5,870 nucleotides of DNA from Bryobacteraceae bacterium (GTDB lineage Bacteria > Acidobacteriota > Terriglobia > Bryobacterales > Bryobacteraceae): the NCBI GenBank assembly GCA_030044325.1, contig JASHWA010000293.1, positions 1 through 5,870 of the forward strand. The letters are read 5' to 3'. A model generated the notes under the pieces. It saw nothing but the letters and a program-made list of their open reading frames with translations. It had not been told where the DNA came from and ran no database searches. The translations under genes were made by a program, and so were the position numbers. How positions within the stretch are numbered: the first letter of the stretch is position 1; each line of letters starts with the position of its first letter. Positions 1-5,870 of the stretch are shown here, piece by piece.

Positions 1-901
1 CAACCCAGGGCCGCACCTCGGCATGGGGATAAAACACCGAGAGCCGGGAGGGCCAGAACGCGTTTTTCAGGTAGTGCGCGTAAGAAACGATTGCATTCCC
101 CATTCGAACGCCGAGCGGGTAGTAGCGCAGAGCGCCCGCGTACGATTGCGCTTGCATGGTGAGGATCGCGCTCCCCAGACACAATGCCAAAAGGGGCACT
201 TTCTCGAGCAGCAGGCGGGAAATCGGTTGCGCCGGAACGCGGTCCTGCGAAGGAACGGAAGGGGAAAATCTCATTCGGCCGAGCGGCCAATAATCCCACA
301 GCAGAAGCACAAAGGGGAACGTGATGACCTGCGGCTTCGACATAAGGGCGAGCGCATAAAACAGCGCGACGGTAAGGTAGCGGCCGAGGCGCGGCCTCCG
401 GGCGTACCAGCCATAGGCCCCCAGCGCCAGCAGGAAAAACATCGTGCTGAGGAGCGTCTTGCGCTCGGCGATCCAGGCGACGGACTCGACGTTGACGGGA
501 TGAACCGATAGCAGCGCGGCCACCATGAAGCTGCGGCCGGCGAATCCGGTGGCTCGCCGCAGTACTTCGAACAGCAACAAGACGTTGATCGCGTGCGCGA
601 GCAGGTTCATATCGTGATGTCCCGCCGGCTCCGCGCCGAAGAATTGTACGTCGAGGGCGTGGGAAAGCCACGTGAGCGGATGCCAGTTGGCCAGATCGTA
701 GGTCGTGAAAGCCCAACTTGCGACCTTACCGAAGGCCAGGCGCAGATGCGGATTGCTGACGACGTAGCCGTCGTCGTCCATGGTAAAGAAGGGATGAGTA
801 TGAACGGGGAAGTAGACGGCGACGGTCAGCAGCGCCAGCAATGCAACCCACACCCACGGTTTCCACTTCGCCCATGGCGCTGTCTTGGATGCGGCGCTCA
901 T
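1..901 (-). CDS. GT-C type membrane glycosyltransferase, TMTC-like (DUF1736/TPR family), N-terminal part
   Basis: The minus-strand frame is open from an ATG at 901-899 to the left edge: 300 codons, no stop, 3' end missing. The protein is strongly hydrophobic, with a first membrane segment at about residues 16-33. An acidic loop follows (MDDDGYVVSNP, 41-51), matching the DD-type motif of GT-C enzymes. Further family-like blocks are NWHPLTWLSHALD (72-84), a Gly-His-His plus Asn-Leu-Leu-Ala-His segment (94-103), HPVNVESVAWIAERK (134-148), SKP (188-190) and DYWPLGR (203-209). Residues 233-300 resemble the DUF1736 stretch. This block order is typical of bacterial membrane proteins related to eukaryotic TMTC O-mannosyltransferases, which usually carry C-terminal TPR repeats; those would lie outside the window. 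The inferred role is transfer of a sugar from a lipid-linked donor at the outer face of the inner membrane; donor and acceptor are unknown. The start is supported by GGAG five bases upstream. The long plus-strand frames across this region show no family features and are shadows. Confidence 0.85.
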   Translation of the reverse strand, partial: MSAASKTAPWAKWKPWVWVALLALLTVAVYFPVHTHPFFTMDDDGYVVSNPHLRLAFGKVASWAFTTYDLANWHPLTWLSHALDVQFFGAEPAGHHDMNLLAHAINVLLLFEVLRRATGFAGRSFMVAALLSVHPVNVESVAWIAERKTLLSTMFFLLALGAYGWYARRPRLGRYLTVALFYALALMSKPQVITFPFVLLLWDYWPLGRMRFSPSVPSQDRVPAQPISRLLLEKVPLLALCLGSAILTMQAQSYAGALRYYPLGVRMGNAIVSYAHYLKNAFWPSRLSVFYPHAEVRPWV

Positions 902-906
902 GCCTT

Positions 907-910
907 CTCC
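907..910 (-). promoter_or_regulatory. Shine-Dalgarno site of the TMTC-like gene
   Basis: On the minus strand GGAG (within GCGGAGAAGGC) ends five bases before the ATG at 901-899. It selects this start over alternatives in the same open frame, and the protein then begins with a short polar segment directly before the first membrane helix. Confidence 0.65.
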
Positions 911-912
911 GC

Positions 913-942
913 AGTGTAATTTCGCTTGTTTGCGGGTGTCAA
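913..942 (-). promoter_or_regulatory. candidate sigma70-type promoter for the TMTC-like gene
   Basis: Reading the minus strand, a perfect TTGACA -35 box (942-937) is followed after 18 bp by TACACT (918-913), which matches TATAAT at 4 of 6 positions. It points toward the leftward gene. Only 11 bases separate the -10 box from the ATG, so initiation about 7 bases downstream would give a nearly leaderless mRNA that excludes the Shine-Dalgarno site. Either the match is fortuitous or two modes of expression exist. The -35 box also lies in a small inverted repeat (GTTTG 928-932 / CAAAC 940-944). Confidence 0.35.
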
Positions 943-981
943 ACCCGGCGATAGCCACGGCTGTCTCCGTGAGTTGTAAGA

Positions 982-1026
982 GTTTCCTGCCCCAAGGCCC
1001 CGCAAACAGGCAGGTTGGGAAGAAAC
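982..1026 (+). other. potential structured 5' leader of the glycosidase gene (split stem-loop)
   Basis: GTTTCCTGCC (982-991) can pair with GGCAG (1009-1013) and GAAAC (1022-1026). This gives a 10-bp helix interrupted on one side by an eight-base bulge (1014-1021), with a 17-base terminal loop. It ends 38 bases before the glycosidase start codon. I could not match it to a riboswitch class I know. It may be a leader structure, an operator-like repeat or chance pairing in GC-rich DNA. Confidence 0.25.
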
Positions 1027-1064
1027 CGCGCAACTCCGCGCCCACGGCGGGTTTTAGACGAGCG

Positions 1065-3233
1065 ATGAGAGTCGATCTTTGCCGGCTTGCGGCCGCCGTC
1101 GCCGCGGCCGGGTTGAGCGCGCTCGCTCAAGGGCCGGCGGCGGTGACCATCAACACATCGCAGTCCACGCCGTTGAATCCCAACTTCAGCGGCTTCAACG
1201 ACGAGGTGGTTTTTCCGCCGGAGTTTTGGGATTACCGGCTGAACGTGCTCGCCGCGCAGTTGCAGCCGGGCTGGGTGCGCTACCCGAGCGGGCTGTTCAG
1301 CGAGGCCTTCAACTGGCAGACGGGCATGATGGTGCCGGACTGGGTGGCGCAGTTCTCCGCCAGCGACGAATACACGCTGCTGTCTGAAAGCATCGGCTGG
1401 GTGAACGGGAAAGGCGGCGGGTTATTCGTCGACGCCGCTAATCGGGCGAATTTCTGGGGCGCGAAGATCGTCGTAGATGTGAACGGATTCACCGACACAG
1501 CGGCGTCAGCGGGCGCGATGGCCGCGTTCGCCAAAGCGAACCACATCGAGGTGGCGGCCTGGGAGCTGTGTAACGAGCCGTACCTGTTCAAGAACTTTTT
1601 CGCGTCGGGTACGGATTATCTCAACAAGATGAAGCCGTACTACGATGCCATCAAAGCGGCGGATCCGAGCGCGATTGTGGCGGTGTTCGTCAACGATCCG
1701 GGCGGATCAAGCCCGAATAATCCATGGGACGCCGCGCTCGCGAATTATCCCGATCCCTATTGGGACGCCATCACGTTCCACTATTATCCGGCGCAGAGCA
1801 GCGGAGCGTTCAGCCAGTGGATGGCGGATGAAAACGGAATTCTGGCGACCTATTCGTCGGCGTACGTGACCGGGTATCTCGAAAAGTTGTTCCCCAACAC
1901 CACACGATTCCTGAACACGGAGTTTCTGCCGTCGAATGACGGACTGGGCACTGGCTCCTCGATCACCGACGGCACGCTGTACGGCGCGGTGTACGGGGCC
2001 GAATACATGATGCGAATGTCGACGGTGCCGGCGATGATACATGCCGGGCCGCACGCGCTCACGGGGTCGCGCGGAGTGTACGCAGTGAACACGCACTATA
2101 CCGACACGCAGGCCGCGTACGCGGCAGGTACGACCATCGACACGCTGAGCCTCAATTTCGGATTCTTTGAGACGGCTCAGCAGTTGGGGGTCGCGGTGCT
2201 GAACGGAGCGCTGCGCACTGCAACCACGGTCGAATCGACGGCGGTCAGCGGCGGCCCGGCGGTTCCGGCGACGGGGCCCGGCACGATTCCAGCGCTGTAC
2301 GCGCAGGCCTACGCGAGTGCCACCGGCACTGTCAGCGTGGTGATCACCAACAAAGGCGCGACCGCAACGCCGGTGAACATTGTGCTCAACGGGACGCCCG
2401 TTTCAGGCACGCTTCCGCTAACGCTGATCTCGGGTTCGGACCCGACGGTGCAGAATACAGCGACGGATCAGGATGCGGTGGCGATCACAACATCCACGGC
2501 GACCAACCCCGTGACGATTCCCGCCTACAGCGTGGTGCGCGTGGATCTGAATTCGCCCTCCGCGATCACGGCCGCCAACAGCGCCAGCTATTCGACCGGA
2601 ACCGTGGCGCCGTCCGAGATCGTGGCTCTGTTCAGCTCGGCGATTCCGGCGACGCTCACGGCGAATTCCGTGACGATCACCGACAGCTCGGGCCGGACGC
2701 AGCCGGCCGCGCAGGTTTTTAGCGCGGCTTCAGGATTCGCGACCGTTCTGCTGCCGTCCGCGCTCGCGACCGGTCCCGCCAGCATCGGTCTCACCGGGAA
2801 TCCGGCGACGGCCGCTCCAGTGACGGTGGCCAGCTCGGCGCCGGGGTTGTTCACTATGAACTCCAATGGCGCGGGTGTGGCTGCCGCGGATGCGTTTCTG
2901 GTTACGCCGTCAGGTACGCACGTGAACCAGACGGTTTTCACTTGCAATTCTTCGTATCAGCAGAGCTGCCTGCCGGCTCCCATGGGCGTCGGAGGCGCCG
3001 GCGAAACGCTGATCGTGGTTCTTTACGGGACCGGGATTCGCGGGGCGCAGAGCGTGCAGGCGTACGTCGCGGGCGAGAGCGTTCCGGTGCTGTACGCCGG
3101 CGAGGATTCGCTTCCCGGTCTCGACCAGGTGAATATCTCGATTCCGCAAACGCTCGCCGGCTCAGGCGACGTGCTGGTGTATCTGGTGGCCGACGGCGTG
3201 TATACGAACGCGGTGACGTTGACGATCCAGTAG
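1065..3233 (+). CDS. secreted clan GH-A glycoside hydrolase (GH79-like) with TIGR03437-type C-terminal domain
   Basis: This 722-residue exported protein starts with a Sec signal peptide: MRVDLCR, a hydrophobic Ala/Leu core (8-21), likely cleavage after ALA at 21. Residues about 28-370 read as a (beta/alpha)8 glycosidase: a GFNDE start (43-47), RYPSG (72-76), WELCNEP (166-172) with candidate acid/base Glu171, FHYYP (238-242), and LNTEF with candidate nucleophile Glu286. The Asn-Glu-Pro motif plus a second Glu about 115 residues later is the clan GH-A retaining pattern. Spacing and the N-terminal motifs best recall GH79 beta-glucuronidases, but GH39 or GH51-like families cannot be excluded. Residues about 370-497 form a Thr/Val-rich beta-sandwich, as usual behind such barrels. 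Residues about 502-722 are the Solibacter-type tail. The start at 1065 is chosen because it begins the signal peptide; the frame is open back to 885 without protein-like character, and the ribosome site is weak. The substrate is unknown, probably a uronic-acid or pentose-containing polysaccharide. Confidence 0.8.
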   Translation: MRVDLCRLAAAVAAAGLSALAQGPAAVTINTSQSTPLNPNFSGFNDEVVFPPEFWDYRLNVLAAQLQPGWVRYPSGLFSEAFNWQTGMMVPDWVAQFSASDEYTLLSESIGWVNGKGGGLFVDAANRANFWGAKIVVDVNGFTDTAASAGAMAAFAKANHIEVAAWELCNEPYLFKNFFASGTDYLNKMKPYYDAIKAADPSAIVAVFVNDPGGSSPNNPWDAALANYPDPYWDAITFHYYPAQSSGAFSQWMADENGILATYSSAYVTGYLEKLFPNTTRFLNTEFLPSNDGLGTGSSITDGTLYGAVYGAEYMMRMSTVPAMIHAGPHALTGSRGVYAVNTHYTDTQAAYAAGTTIDTLSLNFGFFETAQQLGVAVLNGALRTATTVESTAVSGGPAVPATGPGTIPALYAQAYASATGTVSVVITNKGATATPVNIVLNGTPVSGTLPLTLISGSDPTVQNTATDQDAVAITTSTATNPVTIPAYSVVRVDLNSPSAITAANSASYSTGTVAPSEIVALFSSAIPATLTANSVTITDSSGRTQPAAQVFSAASGFATVLLPSALATGPASIGLTGNPATAAPVTVASSAPGLFTMNSNGAGVAAADAFLVTPSGTHVNQTVFTCNSSYQQSCLPAPMGVGGAGETLIVVLYGTGIRGAQSVQAYVAGESVPVLYAGEDSLPGLDQVNISIPQTLAGSGDVLVYLVADGVYTNAVTLTIQ
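2568..3230 (+). other. TIGR03437-like 'Solibacter C-terminal domain' within the glycosidase
   Basis: Residues about 502-722 of the secreted protein show the usual domain order: an opening AANSASYSTGTVAPSEIVAL block (503-522), a middle 'APGLFT' block, and the closing signature LPGLDQVN (683-690) followed by a Gly-rich strand and a Val-rich end. The domain occurs mainly on large secreted acidobacterial proteins and its function is unknown; attachment, stabilisation or sorting are guesses. A Cys627-Cys635 pair in a short polar loop could form a disulfide in the exported protein. Confidence 0.8.
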
Positions 3234-3390
3234 ACCATTTCCGCCTGCTCTCCGCTACCTGAATTCAGCCCGGCCTGTAACCAAACCGGTTCTGCTGAGT
3301 ATCCCAACCTGAGAACAGCAAGCACCGATTTTGCTAACCACGCCGCGTGGCTCTTCGTTACTCAAACGGAAGCGAGCGCAAGGAGAACCA
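3234..3390. other. intergenic region between glycosidase and permease
   Basis: These 157 bp hold no coding frame I can support. There is a compact hairpin CCACG-CCG-CGTGG at 3338-3350 without a following T-run. A second imperfect hairpin lies at 3350-3377 (TTCGTT 3354-3359 with AACGGA 3365-3370, extended by GCTC/GAGC). It ends just before the permease Shine-Dalgarno site. No convincing rho-independent terminator or -35/-10 pair is visible, so it is open whether the permease is transcribed separately or by read-through. Confidence 0.5.
3380..3385 (+). promoter_or_regulatory. Shine-Dalgarno site deciding the GTG start of the permease
   Basis: AAGGAG lies five bases upstream of the GTG at 3391. 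The frame is open back to a TGA at 3310-3312, and the only other start-like codon I noticed there is TTG at 3331, which has no ribosome site. The GTG start also places the family's N-terminal 'Leu-x-Glu-Ala-Phe-Arg-Gln-Leu-Lys' helix at residue 4. Confidence 0.8.
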
Positions 3391-5870
3391 GTGACGGACC
3401 TACAGGAAGCGTTTCGCCAACTGAAAAAGGCGCCCGGATTTACCGCGACGGCGGCGATCACGCTGGCATTGGGAATCGGCGCAACGACGGCCATCTTCAC
3501 GCTGGTACATCAGGTGATGCTCCAGTCTTTGCCGGTCACCAAGCCCGAAGAGCTGTGGCGTGTGGGCGACAAAATCCGCTGCTGCAACTGGGGCGGCTAT
3601 ACGCAGGATGCCGACGGCGATTTTTCGCTGTTCTCCTTTGAAGCCTTCAGGAATTTTCAGGAGCACACGCCCGAGTTCGCGGATCTCGCCGCGCTCCAGG
3701 CGGGAAATACGGCGCTGGGCGTCCGCCGCGCCGGGTCGCAGGCTCCGGTCGATACGCGCAACGGCGAATACGTCTCCGGTAATTTCTTTCGCACGCTCGG
3801 CATCCAGCCCTGGATCGGCCGGCTGATGAGCGATGCCGACGATCGCGAAGGCGCGCCTCCCGTGGCCGTCATGAGCTATCACATCTGGAGCGATAAGTAC
3901 GGCTCCGATCCGTCCGTCGTCGGCGCCAGCTATCAGGTCAACGGGCATCTGTTCACGGTCATCGGCGTCACTCCGCCCGGCTTCTATGGGGCCAAGCTCG
4001 CCGGCGGAGGAGGCATGCCCGACATCTGGATACCGGTGACCACTGAACCGGTGCTTTCCGGGGAGACCGCGCGCCTCAAGCGGCCCAACGCCAACTGGCT
4101 CGACATCCTCGGCCGTGTGCGCCCCGGCGTAAATTCCAAATCGCTCGAAGCCAGGCTAAGGGTCGAGTTCCACGACTGGCTCGCGAGCCATGTGTCCGAC
4201 ATGGAGCCGGGCGAAAAACAAACGTGGACGCAGCAGACGCTCCATCTGGTTCCCGGAGGCGCCGGCGTCGCGGCGCTGCGCGATCAATACGAGAGCGGAT
4301 TGACGCTGCTGTTCATCGCATCCGGCTGCGTGCTGCTGGTGGCTTGCAGCAATCTCGCCAATCTCATGCTCGCGCGCGGTCTGAGGGAGCGCTCGCAAAC
4401 CTCGCTGCGCGTGGCTCTGGGCGCTTCGCGCGGGCGGCTGATACGCAAGGCGCTCATCGAATCCACGCTGCTCGCCATCATCGGTGGAATCCTCGGCATC
4501 GCCGTAGCGTACGCCGGAAGCAGTCTCATTCTCGATCTGGCGTTCCATTCCGGCGGATCCAGCGACTACGTGCCCGTGGATGCGTCGCCGTCCTGGCCCG
4601 TTTTGCTGTTCACCCTGGCGATCTCCGTGCTGACAGGCATTGTGTTCGGCATGGCTCCGGCGTGGATGACTTCGCTGGTCGATCCCGCTGAAGCTCTGCG
4701 CGGCAGCGGCCGGTCCGTCCGGGGCAGCGGCTTGATCGCGCAAAAATCGCTGGTGATCGTCCAGTGCGCGATGTCGCTGGTTCTGCTCTCCGCCGCCGCT
4801 CTTCTCGGCCAGAGCCTGCGCAATCTCGAGCATCAGGATTTCGGCTTCGAAACCAATGCGCGTTATCTGGTTTCCATGAACCCTACGCTCGGCAACTACA
4901 AGCCGGAACAGATGGAGCAGCTATTCCGCCGCATCGATGAAGGCCTGCTGCGTGTTCCCGGCGTGCGCATGGCCGCTCCCGTGCTTTACGCGCCCATGAG
5001 CGGCGACAGTTGGAACGAAGGCGTTCGCATCGCCGGCCGTCCGGAGCCGGGCCCCAAAGACGATTCCAGCGCCGGCTGGGCGCGCGTGATGCCGGGCTTC
5101 TTCGAAACCCTGGGTACGAAAATCGTGCAGGGCCGCTCGATCGAGGAGCAGGACACTTCCGCCACGCGCTCCATCGCCGTTGTCAACCAGGCGTTCGTCC
5201 GGCGCTTTTTCAAAAACGAGAATCCCATTGGCCGGCATTTCGGAATGGATCGCATCCAATATTCGGGCACCTACGAAATCGTCGGCGTTGCGCACGACAT
5301 GCGCTACATGACCTGGGGATACAACGATCCCATCCGTCCCATGTTCTGGGTCCCCGAAACGCAAAGCGTCAAATATGACGACCCGCTGTTCAGCAACTTC
5401 GATCTTAATTCGCACTTCCTGTACAACATCGTGATCTGGGCGCCCGGCAGCCCGCCGGGCCTCGCAACCGAGGTCCGCAAACAACTCGCCCGTATCGACC
5501 CCAACCTGGTGGTCTACGGCGTCGAGCCCTACTCAAGAATTCTGGCGGGCGATTTTAAGCAGCAAAACATGATTGCCACCCTCACCATGCTCTTCGGCGT
5601 GCTCGGTCTCCTGCTTGCCGCCGTGGGTTTGTACGGCGTCATGGCTTATACGGTGGAACAGCGCACCGGTGAAATCGGCGTGCGTATGGCCTTGGGCGCC
5701 GGCCGCGGCAGCATGATCCGCATGGTCCTGCGCGGCGCCTTCTCGCAGATCGGCATCGGACTCGGGCTCGGCGTTCCCCTGGCCATCGCCGCCGGGCATC
5801 TCATGACTCGGCAGCTCTACGGCATTGCCCCCTGGGACGCGCGAATGCTCACCATCGCCGCCCTGTTACT
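3391..5870 (+). CDS. ADOP-type MacB/FtsX permease (acidobacterial duplicated orphan permease), C-terminus cut by window edge
   Basis: This frame has 826 complete codons with no stop before the right edge. It shows the two-fold ADOP layout. The N-terminal helix (4-16, FRQLKKAPGF) leads into a first membrane segment (about 18-40). A MacB-like periplasmic domain follows to about 300, then three FtsX-type helices at about 303-326, 357-380 and 403-426. The second copy has a helix at about 452-473, a periplasmic domain to about 725, and helices at about 728-752 and 783-805; the last helix begins at about 815. The duplicated cytoplasmic motif is RVALGASRG (340-348) and RMALGAGRG (765-773). ADOPs normally end with one more helix and an 'ARRA..DP..ALR'-like tail, so roughly 30 residues are probably missing. 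MacB relatives work with an ABC ATPase in envelope export or mechanotransmission, but no ATPase is encoded here, as is usual for ADOPs. The substrate is unknown. Cys64-Cys65 in the first periplasmic domain is a feature I recall from some family members. Confidence 0.93.
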   Translation, partial: MTDLQEAFRQLKKAPGFTATAAITLALGIGATTAIFTLVHQVMLQSLPVTKPEELWRVGDKIRCCNWGGYTQDADGDFSLFSFEAFRNFQEHTPEFADLAALQAGNTALGVRRAGSQAPVDTRNGEYVSGNFFRTLGIQPWIGRLMSDADDREGAPPVAVMSYHIWSDKYGSDPSVVGASYQVNGHLFTVIGVTPPGFYGAKLAGGGGMPDIWIPVTTEPVLSGETARLKRPNANWLDILGRVRPGVNSKSLEARLRVEFHDWLASHVSDMEPGEKQTWTQQTLHLVPGGAGVAALRDQYESGLTLLFIASGCVLLVACSNLANLMLARGLRERSQTSLRVALGASRGRLIRKALIESTLLAIIGGILGIAVAYAGSSLILDLAFHSGGSSDYVPVDASPSWPVLLFTLAISVLTGIVFGMAPAWMTSLVDPAEALRGSGRSVRGSGLIAQKSLVIVQCAMSLVLLSAAALLGQSLRNLEHQDFGFETNARYLVSMNPTLGNYKPEQMEQLFRRIDEGLLRVPGVRMAAPVLYAPMSGDSWNEGVRIAGRPEPGPKDDSSAGWARVMPGFFETLGTKIVQGRSIEEQDTSATRSIAVVNQAFVRRFFKNENPIGRHFGMDRIQYSGTYEIVGVAHDMRYMTWGYNDPIRPMFWVPETQSVKYDDPLFSNFDLNSHFLYNIVIWAPGSPPGLATEVRKQLARIDPNLVVYGVEPYSRILAGDFKQQNMIATLTMLFGVLGLLLAAVGLYGVMAYTVEQRTGEIGVRMALGAGRGSMIRMVLRGAFSQIGIGLGLGVPLAIAAGHLMTRQLYGIAPWDARMLTIAALL

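Larger units (their letters stand above)
902..1064. other. divergent intergenic region between the membrane glycosyltransferase and the secreted glycosidase
   Basis: These 163 bp separate two genes pointing away from each other, so they must hold the 5' control signals of both. I see a leftward TTGACA/TACACT pair, small inverted repeats at 928-944 and 956-971 (CACGG / CCGTG, 6-base loop), and a larger split stem at 982-1026. No clear rightward -35/-10 pair stands out. The reading frame of the glycosidase stays open upstream to 885, but that extension has no domain character and would overlap the start of the opposite gene. Confidence 0.7.

Noticed and set aside
23..919. Plus-strand open frames at 23-511 (162 aa) and 593-919 (108 aa)
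   Set aside because: Both are rich in Arg/Gln/Gly with no domain character and lie antisense to the coherent membrane protein, whose 300 codons carry clear family motifs.
885..1064. A 60-residue N-terminal extension of the glycosidase from ATG 885
   Set aside because: It would place the signal peptide inside the protein, overlaps the start of the divergent gene, and shows no recognisable sequence; ATG 1065 starts a standard signal peptide.
902..1064. c-di-GMP-I or other riboswitch in the divergent region
   Set aside because: Short fragments such as CGCAAAC and a GCCGGGTTTG on the reverse strand recall riboswitch pieces, but the order and core motifs do not fit any class I know.
3284..3316. 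Terminator-like inverted repeat GTTCT (3289-3293) / AGAAC (3312-3316)
   Set aside because: There are only five base pairs around an 18-base loop and no following T-run; this is not a credible terminator.
3400..3948. 182-aa minus-strand open frame
   Set aside because: It is antisense to the ADOP permease and reflects high GC at third codon positions; the composition is Arg/Ala/Gly-rich with no motif.
4156..4833. 225-aa minus-strand open frame, the longest antisense one
   Set aside because: It lies opposite conserved FtsX helices of the permease and is rich in Gln/Arg/His/Gly, typical of a shadow frame; I see no ribosome site or family motif.
4921..5799. Minus-strand open frames at 4921-5484 and 5533-5799
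   Set aside because: They are antisense to the second permease unit, which carries the conserved RMALGAGRG motif and membrane helices; the antisense products look non-natural.

Overview
The window looks like a chromosomal segment from an acidobacterium, most likely a Solibacter/Bryobacter-type (Bryobacterales) organism. Three observations support this. The DNA is GC-rich. A secreted protein ends in what reads as the 'Solibacter uncharacterized C-terminal domain' (TIGR03437 type). It is followed by an ADOP-type 'acidobacterial duplicated orphan permease'. No database search was possible, so families are assigned from recognised motifs only.

Layout: (1) Bases 1-901, minus strand, hold the N-terminal 300 codons of a polytopic GT-C membrane protein of the bacterial TMTC-like (DUF1736/TPR) family. 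It runs off the left edge. (2) Bases 902-1064 are a 163-bp divergent intergenic region with a TTGACA/TACACT promoter-like pair facing left and a potential split-stem RNA structure facing right. (3) Bases 1065-3233, plus strand, encode a 722-residue exported protein: a signal peptide, a clan GH-A (GH79-like) glycosidase barrel with both candidate catalytic glutamates, a beta-sandwich, and the TIGR03437-like tail. (4) Bases 3234-3390 are a 157-bp gap with small hairpins and a clear Shine-Dalgarno at its end, but no convincing terminator. (5) From base 3391 to the right edge, plus strand, lies an almost complete ADOP-type MacB/FtsX permease of 826 codons, lacking only its C-terminal tail.

How the genes relate: the membrane glycosyltransferase-like protein and the secreted glycosidase are transcribed divergently from one short region, so they could be co-regulated parts of envelope or extracellular glycan metabolism. 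This is inference. The permease is probably functionally separate: ADOP genes are scattered through acidobacterial genomes without a dedicated ATPase, and none is visible here. I found no mobile element, CRISPR array, tRNA or rRNA.
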